This document shows, piece after piece, positions 1 to 7,543 of a stretch of DNA of 64,000 nt. Each line of letters opens with the position of its first letter. The stretch's first letter is position 1. The position numbers were made by a program, and so were the translations under genes. The notes beneath the pieces are model-generated. The model saw nothing but the letters and a program-made list of their open reading frames with translations, did not search any database and was not told where the DNA came from. The stretch is from Deltaproteobacteria bacterium. GTDB lineage: Bacteria > Desulfobacterota > Binatia > UBA1149 > SPBQ01. The stretch covers positions 26,914 through 90,913 of the forward strand of contig JAJCZM010000027.1 of NCBI GenBank assembly GCA_029262375.1, written 5' to 3'.

Positions 1-1
1 G

Positions 2-784
2 ACCAAGTCGGTGAACATAGGAACCTGTGGAACACTCAGAGTGGATCCCGGTCATTTGGAACTGGAGAACGCGAAATTTCGCGCGTTGAGCTTCAGGCTC
101 GGTGCCGATTCGTCCTTGACTGCTTTCAAAGGTGGGCAGTTCGGATCTGCGCCCAGTGAGTTCCGACTCACCAGCGGACTCGTCGTCGAAACGCAAGACG
201 AAGCCGCATGGGACGTTGAATGGTTCCCCGAAACCAAGTTCATTTTCTACGGCGGCTTAGCGGCTGAGGGCTGCGAAGCCAGCTCCTCGCCGGGGACGCC
301 CGCCATCGAGATCGCCGGCACCGACGGCGGTGCCGAGTTCAGCTACTTCAGCGACAACTTCGAAATTCCGCGCGTTGTCATCGGCCCCGGCGCGCAGGTA
401 CAGCTCGCCGATGTCGTGGACAACGGGAACCGCAACGGTCCCGAAGGGGACACCGAAGCGCTCTACGTTCGCACCCTCGAGTTCTCCGACAGTGCCGGCC
501 GATTGATGCTCAACGGTTTGCCCATTTACTATCAGTTTCTGATCGGCGATGAGTCGCAGATTGTTGACGATTCTCCGGCCGATGAGTGCGGCGACGCGAC
601 CGAAGACGGTCTGATCACCGCCTCTGATGCACTTGCCGCGTTGCAGGCGGCGGTAGGCGTGATCGTTTGCCCAGTGTGCATTTGCGACGTCGACGACTCC
701 GGCGCAACGACTGCGACGGATGCCCTGCGATTGTTGCAGGCGGCGGTCGGTCAGCCTGTCGATCTGAGTTGTAGTGCTTGCTGA
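2..784 (+). CDS. Secreted protein with C-terminal dockerin-like pair (5' end outside window)
   Basis: The frame is open to the window edge and no signal peptide is visible, so the true start almost certainly lies upstream; GTG at 11 is only the first internal start codon. The body looks like a beta-rich extracellular protein: short hydrophobic strands with many Gly, Asp and Ser, and a stretch near residue 155-175 (LMLNGLPIYY) reminiscent of beta-strand repeats in autotransporter-like proteins. The last 65 residues hold two EF-hand-like helices, CGDATEDGLITASDALAAL and CDVDDSGATTATDALRLL, linked by a CPVCIC segment and ending SCSAC. That is a dockerin type I-like doublet framed by cysteines. 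A similar doublet lies inside the protein at 60442. In cellulosome systems dockerins bind cohesins; no cohesin is visible here, so the partner is unknown. The gene ends 18 nt from the convergent gene at 803. Confidence 0.7.
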   Translation, partial: TKSVNIGTCGTLRVDPGHLELENAKFRALSFRLGADSSLTAFKGGQFGSAPSEFRLTSGLVVETQDEAAWDVEWFPETKFIFYGGLAAEGCEASSSPGTPAIEIAGTDGGAEFSYFSDNFEIPRVVIGPGAQVQLADVVDNGNRNGPEGDTEALYVRTLEFSDSAGRLMLNGLPIYYQFLIGDESQIVDDSPADECGDATEDGLITASDALAALQAAVGVIVCPVCICDVDDSGATTATDALRLLQAAVGQPVDLSCSAC

Positions 785-802
785 CGAGTCGGGACGGGTC
801 GA

Positions 803-2845
803 CTACTTGCAGACTATACGAGTACCCTTCTGAACACAGGCGCGGACGGCCGAATATGCGTCGTCACCCACCGCGAGATCGAGCGTCAGCGGGGACTGAG
901 TGAGTGTCACTAGTGCGACGCCGGTCGCTTTCCAGCTGAGTTTGAACGAGACACCGTTCGAACTCGCGATGAGCGCTTTCCGCGTGCCCGCAATAGTTCC
1001 ATCAGGATCTCTGTAACGATATCGAAAGCTGCCGCTCGATTGCTCGAACGCGGAACTGAGAAGCACGGAGTATTGCAGGACATCGTCTTGCAGCACGGCC
1101 AGCGATGTATCCTCGATACTGGGGTCGATCGTAGACCCACTTCCCAGATCGAATCGACCGCGAATGTTCAGCTTGTCCGGTTTGCCCGACACGCGGCGAA
1201 CAACGACACGCATCTTCTCGAATCCTCCGGCCGGGCCGGGATTTCCCGCTACGGCGCATTCTGAACAGCCGGTCTCGAGCGGATCCGCAACGCAAACACC
1301 GTCGCAGCAGTCGCCTAGTCCGTTCTCGTCGTCATCGACTTGGCTGGGGTTGACGATCCCGCCGCAATTGTCGTCGCAGGGGAATAGTGTCGTAACGTCG
1401 TCGGCGGCGCAGGGTAGGTCGCCCGCCAGCGCTGAGGCGTTGCCGTCTTCGAGTGCGCCGTCTGCGTCGGCATCGGCTGCGGAGGTGTTGATCGTAACGG
1501 GAAGTGTGCCGAGGATGCGGCTTCCCGAAAGTATATCGACGCGCCCGGAGCCCGAGGCACCGTCGTCATCCAGTGTGATGGTGGCGCCGACCGCAGTCGC
1601 CAAGATTACGGTCTCCGTCGAAGTATCCGAGTCGGTGTCGGGCGCGACGATACGAATCCCCGGCGTAGCGATCAGGTCGACTGACAGTCCGCCCGCGTCG
1701 GGATCGGCTACGTTGCCCAGCAGATCGACGGGCAGCAGCCGCAGGTCACGTTGCGTTGCCGTGGCGTCGGCGGGCAACTCCAGTTCGCCTGCCGTCAGTA
1801 CCAATACGCGTGAGCCGCCGGTCGTACTCGGGGCGGGCCTTAGCCACACACGAGCGACCGACCTGAAGAACGCGGGATCGACCTCGGCAAAAAACGCAGC
1901 GGCGTGCACGGCCCCGCTGATTGACAGAAACTGATCCGTACTCGGCTCGGTGCCGTTGGTAGGAATGGCAAACGGTGTTCCCAGCAGTGGATGATCCGGC
2001 GCCGGCAGGTAATTCTTCTCAGGCGAGAACTCGATCTCGCTCGGTACATCGGGGTCCGGCGCCGGCGAGTTGCCGTTGCCGATCACGCGCTTCGGATCCG
2101 GAGGCGGCATATAGGGCCATAGCGTGTGGATTGGAGTTCCATCGCTATATTGCGTTGCCGGGTCCGTTCCTGTGTAGACACCAGCCGACACCACGACGGC
2201 CAGTCCGCCGAGACTTGCGGGGGCTGCCACGTGCACGCCGAGGCTTCCCAAGTGCCGACCGGCGCTCAAACTGCCGACCTGGCGGCCCACATAGGCGGTC
2301 GCTTCTTGTCGTTCCAACGCGTTGTCGGTCGAGCCGTCGGCGTTGGTGGGACCCACGACACCGTCGCCATCAAGGTCGGCGAATGCGTAGATGGCGATCG
2401 GTCGTGAATCCAGATCAGAGTCCGTGACCACGCCGCCGTAGGGCGGACTGCCGCTGCCGTCGCTGACCAATATCGTCAAATCGACCTCGGCACCGACGCC
2501 GGTCGAGCCGCCGCCTGCGACAATTTGGGCAATTGTAGGGCCGCCGGGCGCACCTGCCGGTGGCGGAACCGAACTACCGACAATCGAACCGACTCGCACG
2601 GCAAGATCGGTGTCGCCGATATATCCGGCGTTGATGACATCATCGGCGGTGCCGAACTCTTCGTCGTCGCCGGGCAACAATAGCGGAAGACCCGGCAGAA
2701 TCGGGTAGGGCCGGGTGGTAGCTGGATCGACGGGGTCGCCGGTGAATACCTCTTGGGCCGCGGCTGTGAGCACCATCGCTTGCGTCATCGTCAGCAGGGT
2801 GACGATGCAGAGCAGTCGACGATGCATTGCCGATAGGCGTTTCAT
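803..2845 (-). CDS. Large secreted protein with Ca-binding-like repeats and a shared C-terminal module
   Basis: 680 aa. The N-terminus MKRLSAMHRRLLCIVTLL followed by a hydrophobic run and AAAQ is a good Sec signal peptide. The body is Gly/Asp/Pro-rich with short acidic motifs (DLDGDGVVGP; DDNCGGIVNPSQVDDDENG) like thrombospondin type 3 calcium-binding repeats, and cysteines that probably form disulfides (DCCDGVC). From about residue 542 a distinct Lys/Arg-rich beta module begins (DKLNIRGRF, then FRYRYRD, then GTRKALIASSNGVSFKLSW), ending in VCK. The same pattern ends the DUF3604 protein at 45800 and the 1716-aa protein at 53174. The start ATG overlaps the stop of the upstream secreted gene as ATGA, so the two are probably translationally coupled. 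No enzymatic motif is recognised; a cell-surface or matrix role is inferred. Confidence 0.75.
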   Translation of the reverse strand: MKRLSAMHRRLLCIVTLLTMTQAMVLTAAAQEVFTGDPVDPATTRPYPILPGLPLLLPGDDEEFGTADDVINAGYIGDTDLAVRVGSIVGSSVPPPAGAPGGPTIAQIVAGGGSTGVGAEVDLTILVSDGSGSPPYGGVVTDSDLDSRPIAIYAFADLDGDGVVGPTNADGSTDNALERQEATAYVGRQVGSLSAGRHLGSLGVHVAAPASLGGLAVVVSAGVYTGTDPATQYSDGTPIHTLWPYMPPPDPKRVIGNGNSPAPDPDVPSEIEFSPEKNYLPAPDHPLLGTPFAIPTNGTEPSTDQFLSISGAVHAAAFFAEVDPAFFRSVARVWLRPAPSTTGGSRVLVLTAGELELPADATATQRDLRLLPVDLLGNVADPDAGGLSVDLIATPGIRIVAPDTDSDTSTETVILATAVGATITLDDDGASGSGRVDILSGSRILGTLPVTINTSAADADADGALEDGNASALAGDLPCAADDVTTLFPCDDNCGGIVNPSQVDDDENGLGDCCDGVCVADPLETGCSECAVAGNPGPAGGFEKMRVVVRRVSGKPDKLNIRGRFDLGSGSTIDPSIEDTSLAVLQDDVLQYSVLLSSAFEQSSGSFRYRYRDPDGTIAGTRKALIASSNGVSFKLSWKATGVALVTLTQSPLTLDLAVGDDAYSAVRACVQKGTRIVCK

Positions 2846-3369
2846 TGGTCGCCCCCGGACAGACCAACGATAGGCACCGATACCGCGTTGCTCGTGAACC
2901 CACCCTCGTCGGGAAGTTCGACGTAGACGATCGCCGTCAGAATACCGTCGATGAATAGATCAGCCAGTGAGGCGTGCAGTCGATTCGGTTCGATGCGTAG
3001 CAACTCGGCTTCGGCGGAATTCTGTCCGGCGGATTCCAGTTCTGCAATCTCGCTGACCGCAAGACCATCAGCCAGTCCGGCGAAGTTCCCCACTTGGGGC
3101 TGACCGCCGACGGGCAAACGCACGAACGTCGTGCCCTGGTAGACGACGATGTTGAGGGGAAAGTCGACCTGTAGCGTATCGTCGAAGCCGAACGCTCCGG
3201 TGAGGTCGACGAGCGTGCCGCTACCCACGGGTGCGGCGGTGAATCGCCCGATAGCGAGCACCGGGTCGGTCGCACCGGCGAGACAAGGGCTCGCTTCAAT
3301 TCCCAAGATCGCGAGAGCTGCGACCCACAGCGCTGCGTAGCGTGCGGCCCGTATACGTTGCGATTTCAT
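2842..3369 (-). CDS. Secreted protein of unknown function, coupled to the next gene
   Basis: 175 aa from the ATG at 3369. This start is preferred over the upstream one because it begins a clean signal peptide: MKSQRIRAARYAALWVAALA, continuing to a cleavage site at CLAG. An AAAGGG purine stretch lies about 9 nt upstream. The mature part is beta-rich and acidic, with no cysteines after the signal region and no recognised domain (LVDLTGAFGFDDTLQV; LFIDGILTAIVYVELPDEGG). It is the promoter-proximal gene of a two-gene unit; its stop overlaps the ATG of the 680-aa gene by four bases (ATGA). Coupling suggests the two secreted products act together, perhaps as a surface pair. Function unknown. Confidence 0.65.
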   Translation of the reverse strand: MKSQRIRAARYAALWVAALAILGIEASPCLAGATDPVLAIGRFTAAPVGSGTLVDLTGAFGFDDTLQVDFPLNIVVYQGTTFVRLPVGGQPQVGNFAGLADGLAVSEIAELESAGQNSAEAELLRIEPNRLHASLADLFIDGILTAIVYVELPDEGGFTSNAVSVPIVGLSGGDQ

Positions 3370-3526
3370 CTTGTTCAGCCCTTTGCCCGACTTCGTCGAT
3401 TCCGTGTCACAGTTCTTGCAAGCACGAGCCGTGCCATCCGGTAGTACCACACTAGCAGTCGTATCGCAGGCAGCTATGGGGCAGGGATGGGTGCACTAGG
3501 ACTTACTCTGGGCTATTCCCCCCACA

Positions 3527-3541
3527 TGGCGGGGGATTTGC
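3527..3541 (+). promoter_or_regulatory. Candidate sigma54 (-24/-12) promoter
   Basis: TGGCGGGGGATTTGC contains GG, exactly ten bases, then GC, the invariant spacing of RpoN promoters (consensus TGGCAC-N5-TTGC). The predicted start of transcription would be near 3553, about 64 nt before the response regulator ATG at 3617. The downstream gene is itself a sigma54 activator, so autoregulation is plausible. The same stretch can also pair C-run with G-run into a short hairpin (CCCCCC...GGGGG), which is an alternative reading. Confidence 0.4.
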
Positions 3542-3616
3542 CCCAATGCCGTTCGCGCGTGAAAGCTTTCGCTCACCCTTCGTTTGAGCCGCGCGTCGTG
3601 ACGACCAGGAAACTCG

Positions 3617-5002
3617 ATGGCTGATATTCTTCTTGTCGAAGACGAAGAGGTGCTACGTCGCTCGCTCGTGAAGGCGCTGGAGCGAGAGAGTCACGAAGTA
3701 CGCGCGGCCGAAACCGCTGAATCGGCACTAGCCCTGATCGAACACGGACCGCCCGATCTGCTCATCACCGATCAGCGTCTACCCGGCATGGCTGGGCATG
3801 AGCTGCTGCTGGCGGTGAAGGCAGCCCATCCTCACGTGGGGGTGGTTCTCATCACTGCGCATGGGACGATCGAAGATGCCGTCACGGCAATGCGCGATGG
3901 CGCGATGGATTATCTGCGCAAGCCCATCGACCTTCACGAATTCATTCTCGTGGTCCATCGATGTCTGGAACAGACCGGGCTGCGGCGCGAACTGGATTAC
4001 TACCGTGCACGCGATCTTTCTCCGGACCAGCGCGACGGCATTATCGGGTGTTCGCCGAGTATAGACAGGCTGCGCGACGTCATCGCACGGCTTGCCAGTT
4101 TGGAGAAACGTGACGGAGGAGGGCCAACGATTCTGCTCACCGGTGAAACCGGAACAGGGAAGGGACTGGCTGCTCGTGCGATTCACAAGCAATCTCGCCG
4201 TGCCGACAAACCATTCATAGAGGTGAACTGCTCGGCCATCCCAGAGAATCTGCTGGAAGCGGAGTTGATGGGATTCGAAAAGGGCGCGTTCACGGACGCG
4301 GCTGCGGCGAAAGCCGGTCTGTTCGAAGCTGCAGAGGGTGGGACGATCTTCTTCGACGAGATTGGGCACATGCCGCTGCGACTGCAATCGAAACTACTCA
4401 AGGTGATCGACGAAAAGATCGTGCGACGCTTGGGGAGCACCCGTGATCGCGTGGTGTCGTGTACGATCGTTTCTGCAACACACATGAATCTGGAAAAGAT
4501 GGTCGCCGAGGGAGATTTTCTCGAGGACCTGTATCACCGTGTGAACGTAGTTCGGGTGGAACTGCCGCCGCTTCGAGAGCGCGAGAATGACGTGATGACG
4601 CTGGCCGAGCATTTCATTGCCCAGCATGCACAGGACTACGGGATTGAGCCCCCGCCGCTCAGCGATGACGCCGTGAGTATGATCACAAACCACCATTGGC
4701 CGGGAAATGTTCGCGAACTCAGCCATGCGATCGAGAGAGCAATTGTTCTCGGTGTAGGTCGCACGATCGCTGCGAGTGACCTCGCATTGTTGCGCCCCGC
4801 GGTGGCCGATTCGTCACTGACCGTGCAGGGAGAGGTCAGTGTCGATTTCGCGGCGGGAGCGATTGATCTCGAGGCTTTAGAGTCGACTTTGATTCGGAAG
4901 GCGATGGAGTTCACCGGTGGGAACCAAGCACGGTCGGCGCGGCTGTTGGGTCTTTCGCGCGACGCGCTTCGCTACCGACTCGACAAGTTCGGCCTACGCT
5001 GA
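3617..5002 (+). CDS. NtrC-family sigma54-dependent response regulator
   Basis: 461 aa, the usual length for NtrC/AtoC-type regulators. Residues 1-115 are a receiver domain with acidic pocket D9/E10, phospho-acceptor D52 (LLITDQRLPG), T80 and K102. Residues 145-385 are an AAA+ domain: Walker A GETGTGKG at 176-183, Walker B IFFDE near 244-248, and the sensor segment HWPGNVREL near 360-368. Residues 420-461 form a Fis-type helix-turn-helix (GGNQARSARLLGLSRDALRYRL). The sigma54-contacting loop, normally GAFTGA, reads GAFTDA at 223-228, and the flanking ELFG is ELMG; the domain is otherwise intact. The gene converges on a histidine kinase at 4994 with a 9-bp overlap of coding ends, so the two are a likely cognate pair even though not co-directional. 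It may be transcribed from the -24/-12 site at 3527. Confidence 0.93.
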   Translation: MADILLVEDEEVLRRSLVKALERESHEVRAAETAESALALIEHGPPDLLITDQRLPGMAGHELLLAVKAAHPHVGVVLITAHGTIEDAVTAMRDGAMDYLRKPIDLHEFILVVHRCLEQTGLRRELDYYRARDLSPDQRDGIIGCSPSIDRLRDVIARLASLEKRDGGGPTILLTGETGTGKGLAARAIHKQSRRADKPFIEVNCSAIPENLLEAELMGFEKGAFTDAAAAKAGLFEAAEGGTIFFDEIGHMPLRLQSKLLKVIDEKIVRRLGSTRDRVVSCTIVSATHMNLEKMVAEGDFLEDLYHRVNVVRVELPPLRERENDVMTLAEHFIAQHAQDYGIEPPPLSDDAVSMITNHHWPGNVRELSHAIERAIVLGVGRTIAASDLALLRPAVADSSLTVQGEVSVDFAAGAIDLEALESTLIRKAMEFTGGNQARSARLLGLSRDALRYRLDKFGLR

Positions 5003-7543
5003 CGCGGCGCTCGCTAGTGGAACACGAACACGGAACAGTGCACCGCCTAGGTCCGATTTCTCGGTTTCGATTTCACCACCGTGTGCCTCGATGATGCGCT
5101 TGACCGTCGCCAACCCAAATCCCGTTCCTTTCTTCTTGGTCGTGAAGAACAGCTCGAACATTCGGTCATTGGCATGGGTGGATAGCCCGGGGCCGTCGTC
5201 TTCGACCTGCAGGCAGGCGTATCGATCCTGAGCTTCGGTATACAGTGTGACGTGCACCCGGCCGCCCTGCGGGCATGCGTCGAGAGCATTCGAGATCAGT
5301 TCCAATACCGCTTGTGCGAACAATATCGGATCGACCAGCACGTTGATCGCGTCCGTGCTCGCGTGTTGTTCCACGCGAATCGCGCGTGACTCAGCTTTGG
5401 ATCTCGTGTCGCGGATAGCATCGACGACGATCGACGAGAGCGCGGTGTGGCGCACCTGCGGTTCGAAGGGCTTCGAGAAAGCCAGCAAGGCGCCGATGCG
5501 CTCGTCGAGACGGTCTGTCTCCGAGATGACATCGCGCACGGCGTCCGCGGCATCTTCGTGATCGATCTCGAACATGGCCAACTGAGCGGCGGCCTTTATC
5601 CCCGCAAGCGGATTGCGTATTGCGTGCGCGACGGCGCCTGACAACTCGCCTATCACGGCTAGTCTTTCCTTCCGTACGAGCTCGTTTTGTGTCTCCCGCA
5701 GCTCACGGTTGGCGTCCTCGAGCGCCACGTTTTTGAGCCCGAGATTTTGATTGAGGGCATCGATCGTACGATACGATCGAGCGTTGTCGAGGGCGACGGC
5801 GAGCTGATCGGCAAGGGTGCGAAGCAACTCTACGTCAGTGCCGGTAAAATAACCGCCGGCTCTCCTGTCGCCTACGACGATCGCTCCCGTGAGCGAGCCC
5901 GATAGCCGCATTGGTACGGCAATCGTGCCCTTGCAGGCACGTAGCGCGGCCGCGGCATGTGAACTGTGACCACCGGTCAGATCATCTTCGGCAGTAACTA
6001 CGTCGCAATCGACGAGTGCGGAGAAGACCGGACCAATCTCGGGGTCGTGTAGTCCGTCGGGGTCGCTGCGGACAGCAGTGCTGTCGCCGAGCCCGTGAAG
6101 CAATTCTCCGTGCAGGATCGGAATCGACGACGGACCGAGCACGTAGACTCGCGCAAGCGTCGGCTGCATCGTTTCATCCAGCAGCCGTAGTACGCGTTCG
6201 ATCAATTTTTCGAAATCCAGAATCCGTGTGAATGTCTGCGCGACGGAGCGAACCACATCTCGATACTCGTAGCGGCGGCGGTCGTATAGCCGATCGACGC
6301 CGTCTTGAATGCGCCGCCGACTGGGATTCGTCGCGACAATCAGCCCCAAGATGAGTAGCCCTTCAGCAATCCTCGATGTGATCGGTGTCGCGTTCTCGAA
6401 CGCGATATCGACGACATTTATTGCGAGCGTGTAGGCGCCGAAGACTAGAGCCGACAGCGTTGCATACACTAGCGTACGTTTGATCGCGCGATCGATATCG
6501 AACAGATCGTGCTTGGCTATCGCGTACGCAATGCTCAGCGGGAAAACTACGAAGAGCATCGTCAAGAAATTGAAAGGGAAGGCTATCCCCGCGCCATAGA
6601 CCAGTGCCAGCACTACGATGGGTGGAGTGAATGCTCCGAGAGTACCTAGCAGGACGATCTTTGTGCGATCGCGCACCGTGCGCGTGCGTGCCGCGAGAAA
6701 ATGGAAAAGATAGAAGGCGACCGCGGAGAGACCGGCGAGTGCCATCAAGCCGTGAGATGCGGCCTCGAGTTGAAATAGCAACTCGTGATTTGCGTTGAAC
6801 GCCCAGTTGGAAGCCAGGGCGTGAATGACCGCCGCGCCCGCGACTGCGCAAATAGCGCTATCTTCCCACTGCTTTCTCTTGCGTCCAACGGGAAAGCGGC
6901 TCAGCAAGTTCCAAACCGTCACCGGAACGAAGTTGACGAAGAAGAAATAGGGAACGCGAAACCAGTATGGACCGAAGCTGTCCACCGAGGTCGCCATATA
7001 GAGCGCGAGATTGGACGAAAATAGAAAGAGCGCTCGGGCGGCAGGATCACGCGGCTTCATGTACAGAACGGTAACGGCGAGGGTGATGAGGACGATGGCG
7101 TTGAGCGTGTAGATTCCGATGACGGAGAACCATGCTCGCGCATTGAGCTGCATGACTTCCGTCTCGAGTATGTACTCTTCGCCGTCTTTGAATAGCCGGT
7201 ATTTAACGCGTTCGCCGGGGATTCGATTCGCCAGGACCGCATCGACTTCGGCGGGATCGCTAACCGACTGTCCGTCGGCCTCGACTAGCCAGGAATGATA
7301 ACGAAGCCCCGAGTTCACGCCGGTCCAAGTCGAGTCGCCGACCGCGGGTACGAAAAGATTGCTCCAGAGGAAGAAGCCGGGAAACGAATCGCCCAGACGC
7401 GCCACCGCGTTCGCGCCGCAGACCATCACGACGGCAATTGCGACACCCGCGATGGTCGAATAGATCAGACCCGGTGTGAATACGCTCGACCGCGCGCGCT
7501 GCACCGGTCTCTGTGGCATACGATCGTTTTCAGGTGCGTCCAT
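4994..7543 (-). CDS. Multipass membrane sensor histidine kinase with PDZ-like and GAF regions
   Basis: About 849 aa from ATG 7543 (an ATG at 7519 is equally possible; the longer frame to 7639 would run far into lnt). Order: one N-terminal membrane segment; a periplasmic PDZ-like segment (GLRYHSWLVEADGQSVSDP to about LETEVMQL); six to eight further membrane helices; a GAF-like domain around TIAVPMRLSGSLTGAIVVGD; a coiled coil; HisKA with the phospho-accepting His in AVAHAIRNPLAGIKAA; and HATPase_c with N box ELISNALDACPQGG, G1 box VEDDGPGL and G2 box GTGFGLATV. All catalytic boxes are present. It should autophosphorylate and signal to a response regulator, most likely the sigma54 activator encoded tail-to-tail at 3617. 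The PDZ-like segment suggests recognition of an envelope peptide or protein, but the ligand is unknown. Confidence 0.88.
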   Translation of the reverse strand: MDAPENDRMPQRPVQRARSSVFTPGLIYSTIAGVAIAVVMVCGANAVARLGDSFPGFFLWSNLFVPAVGDSTWTGVNSGLRYHSWLVEADGQSVSDPAEVDAVLANRIPGERVKYRLFKDGEEYILETEVMQLNARAWFSVIGIYTLNAIVLITLAVTVLYMKPRDPAARALFLFSSNLALYMATSVDSFGPYWFRVPYFFFVNFVPVTVWNLLSRFPVGRKRKQWEDSAICAVAGAAVIHALASNWAFNANHELLFQLEAASHGLMALAGLSAVAFYLFHFLAARTRTVRDRTKIVLLGTLGAFTPPIVVLALVYGAGIAFPFNFLTMLFVVFPLSIAYAIAKHDLFDIDRAIKRTLVYATLSALVFGAYTLAINVVDIAFENATPITSRIAEGLLILGLIVATNPSRRRIQDGVDRLYDRRRYEYRDVVRSVAQTFTRILDFEKLIERVLRLLDETMQPTLARVYVLGPSSIPILHGELLHGLGDSTAVRSDPDGLHDPEIGPVFSALVDCDVVTAEDDLTGGHSSHAAAALRACKGTIAVPMRLSGSLTGAIVVGDRRAGGYFTGTDVELLRTLADQLAVALDNARSYRTIDALNQNLGLKNVALEDANRELRETQNELVRKERLAVIGELSGAVAHAIRNPLAGIKAAAQLAMFEIDHEDAADAVRDVISETDRLDERIGALLAFSKPFEPQVRHTALSSIVVDAIRDTRSKAESRAIRVEQHASTDAINVLVDPILFAQAVLELISNALDACPQGGRVHVTLYTEAQDRYACLQVEDDGPGLSTHANDRMFELFFTTKKKGTGFGLATVKRIIEAHGGEIETEKSDLGGALFRVRVPLASAASA

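Noticed and set aside
1164..1934. 256-codon Ser/Pro-rich frame antisense to the 680-aa secreted gene
   Set aside because: Ser/Pro-richness reflects mirrored Gly/Asp codons; no signal peptide or site.
3519..3545. C-run/G-run pairing around 3519-3535 as a terminator
   Set aside because: No T-tract, no upstream gene on the plus strand to terminate; the sigma54 promoter reading explains it better, though both stay uncertain.
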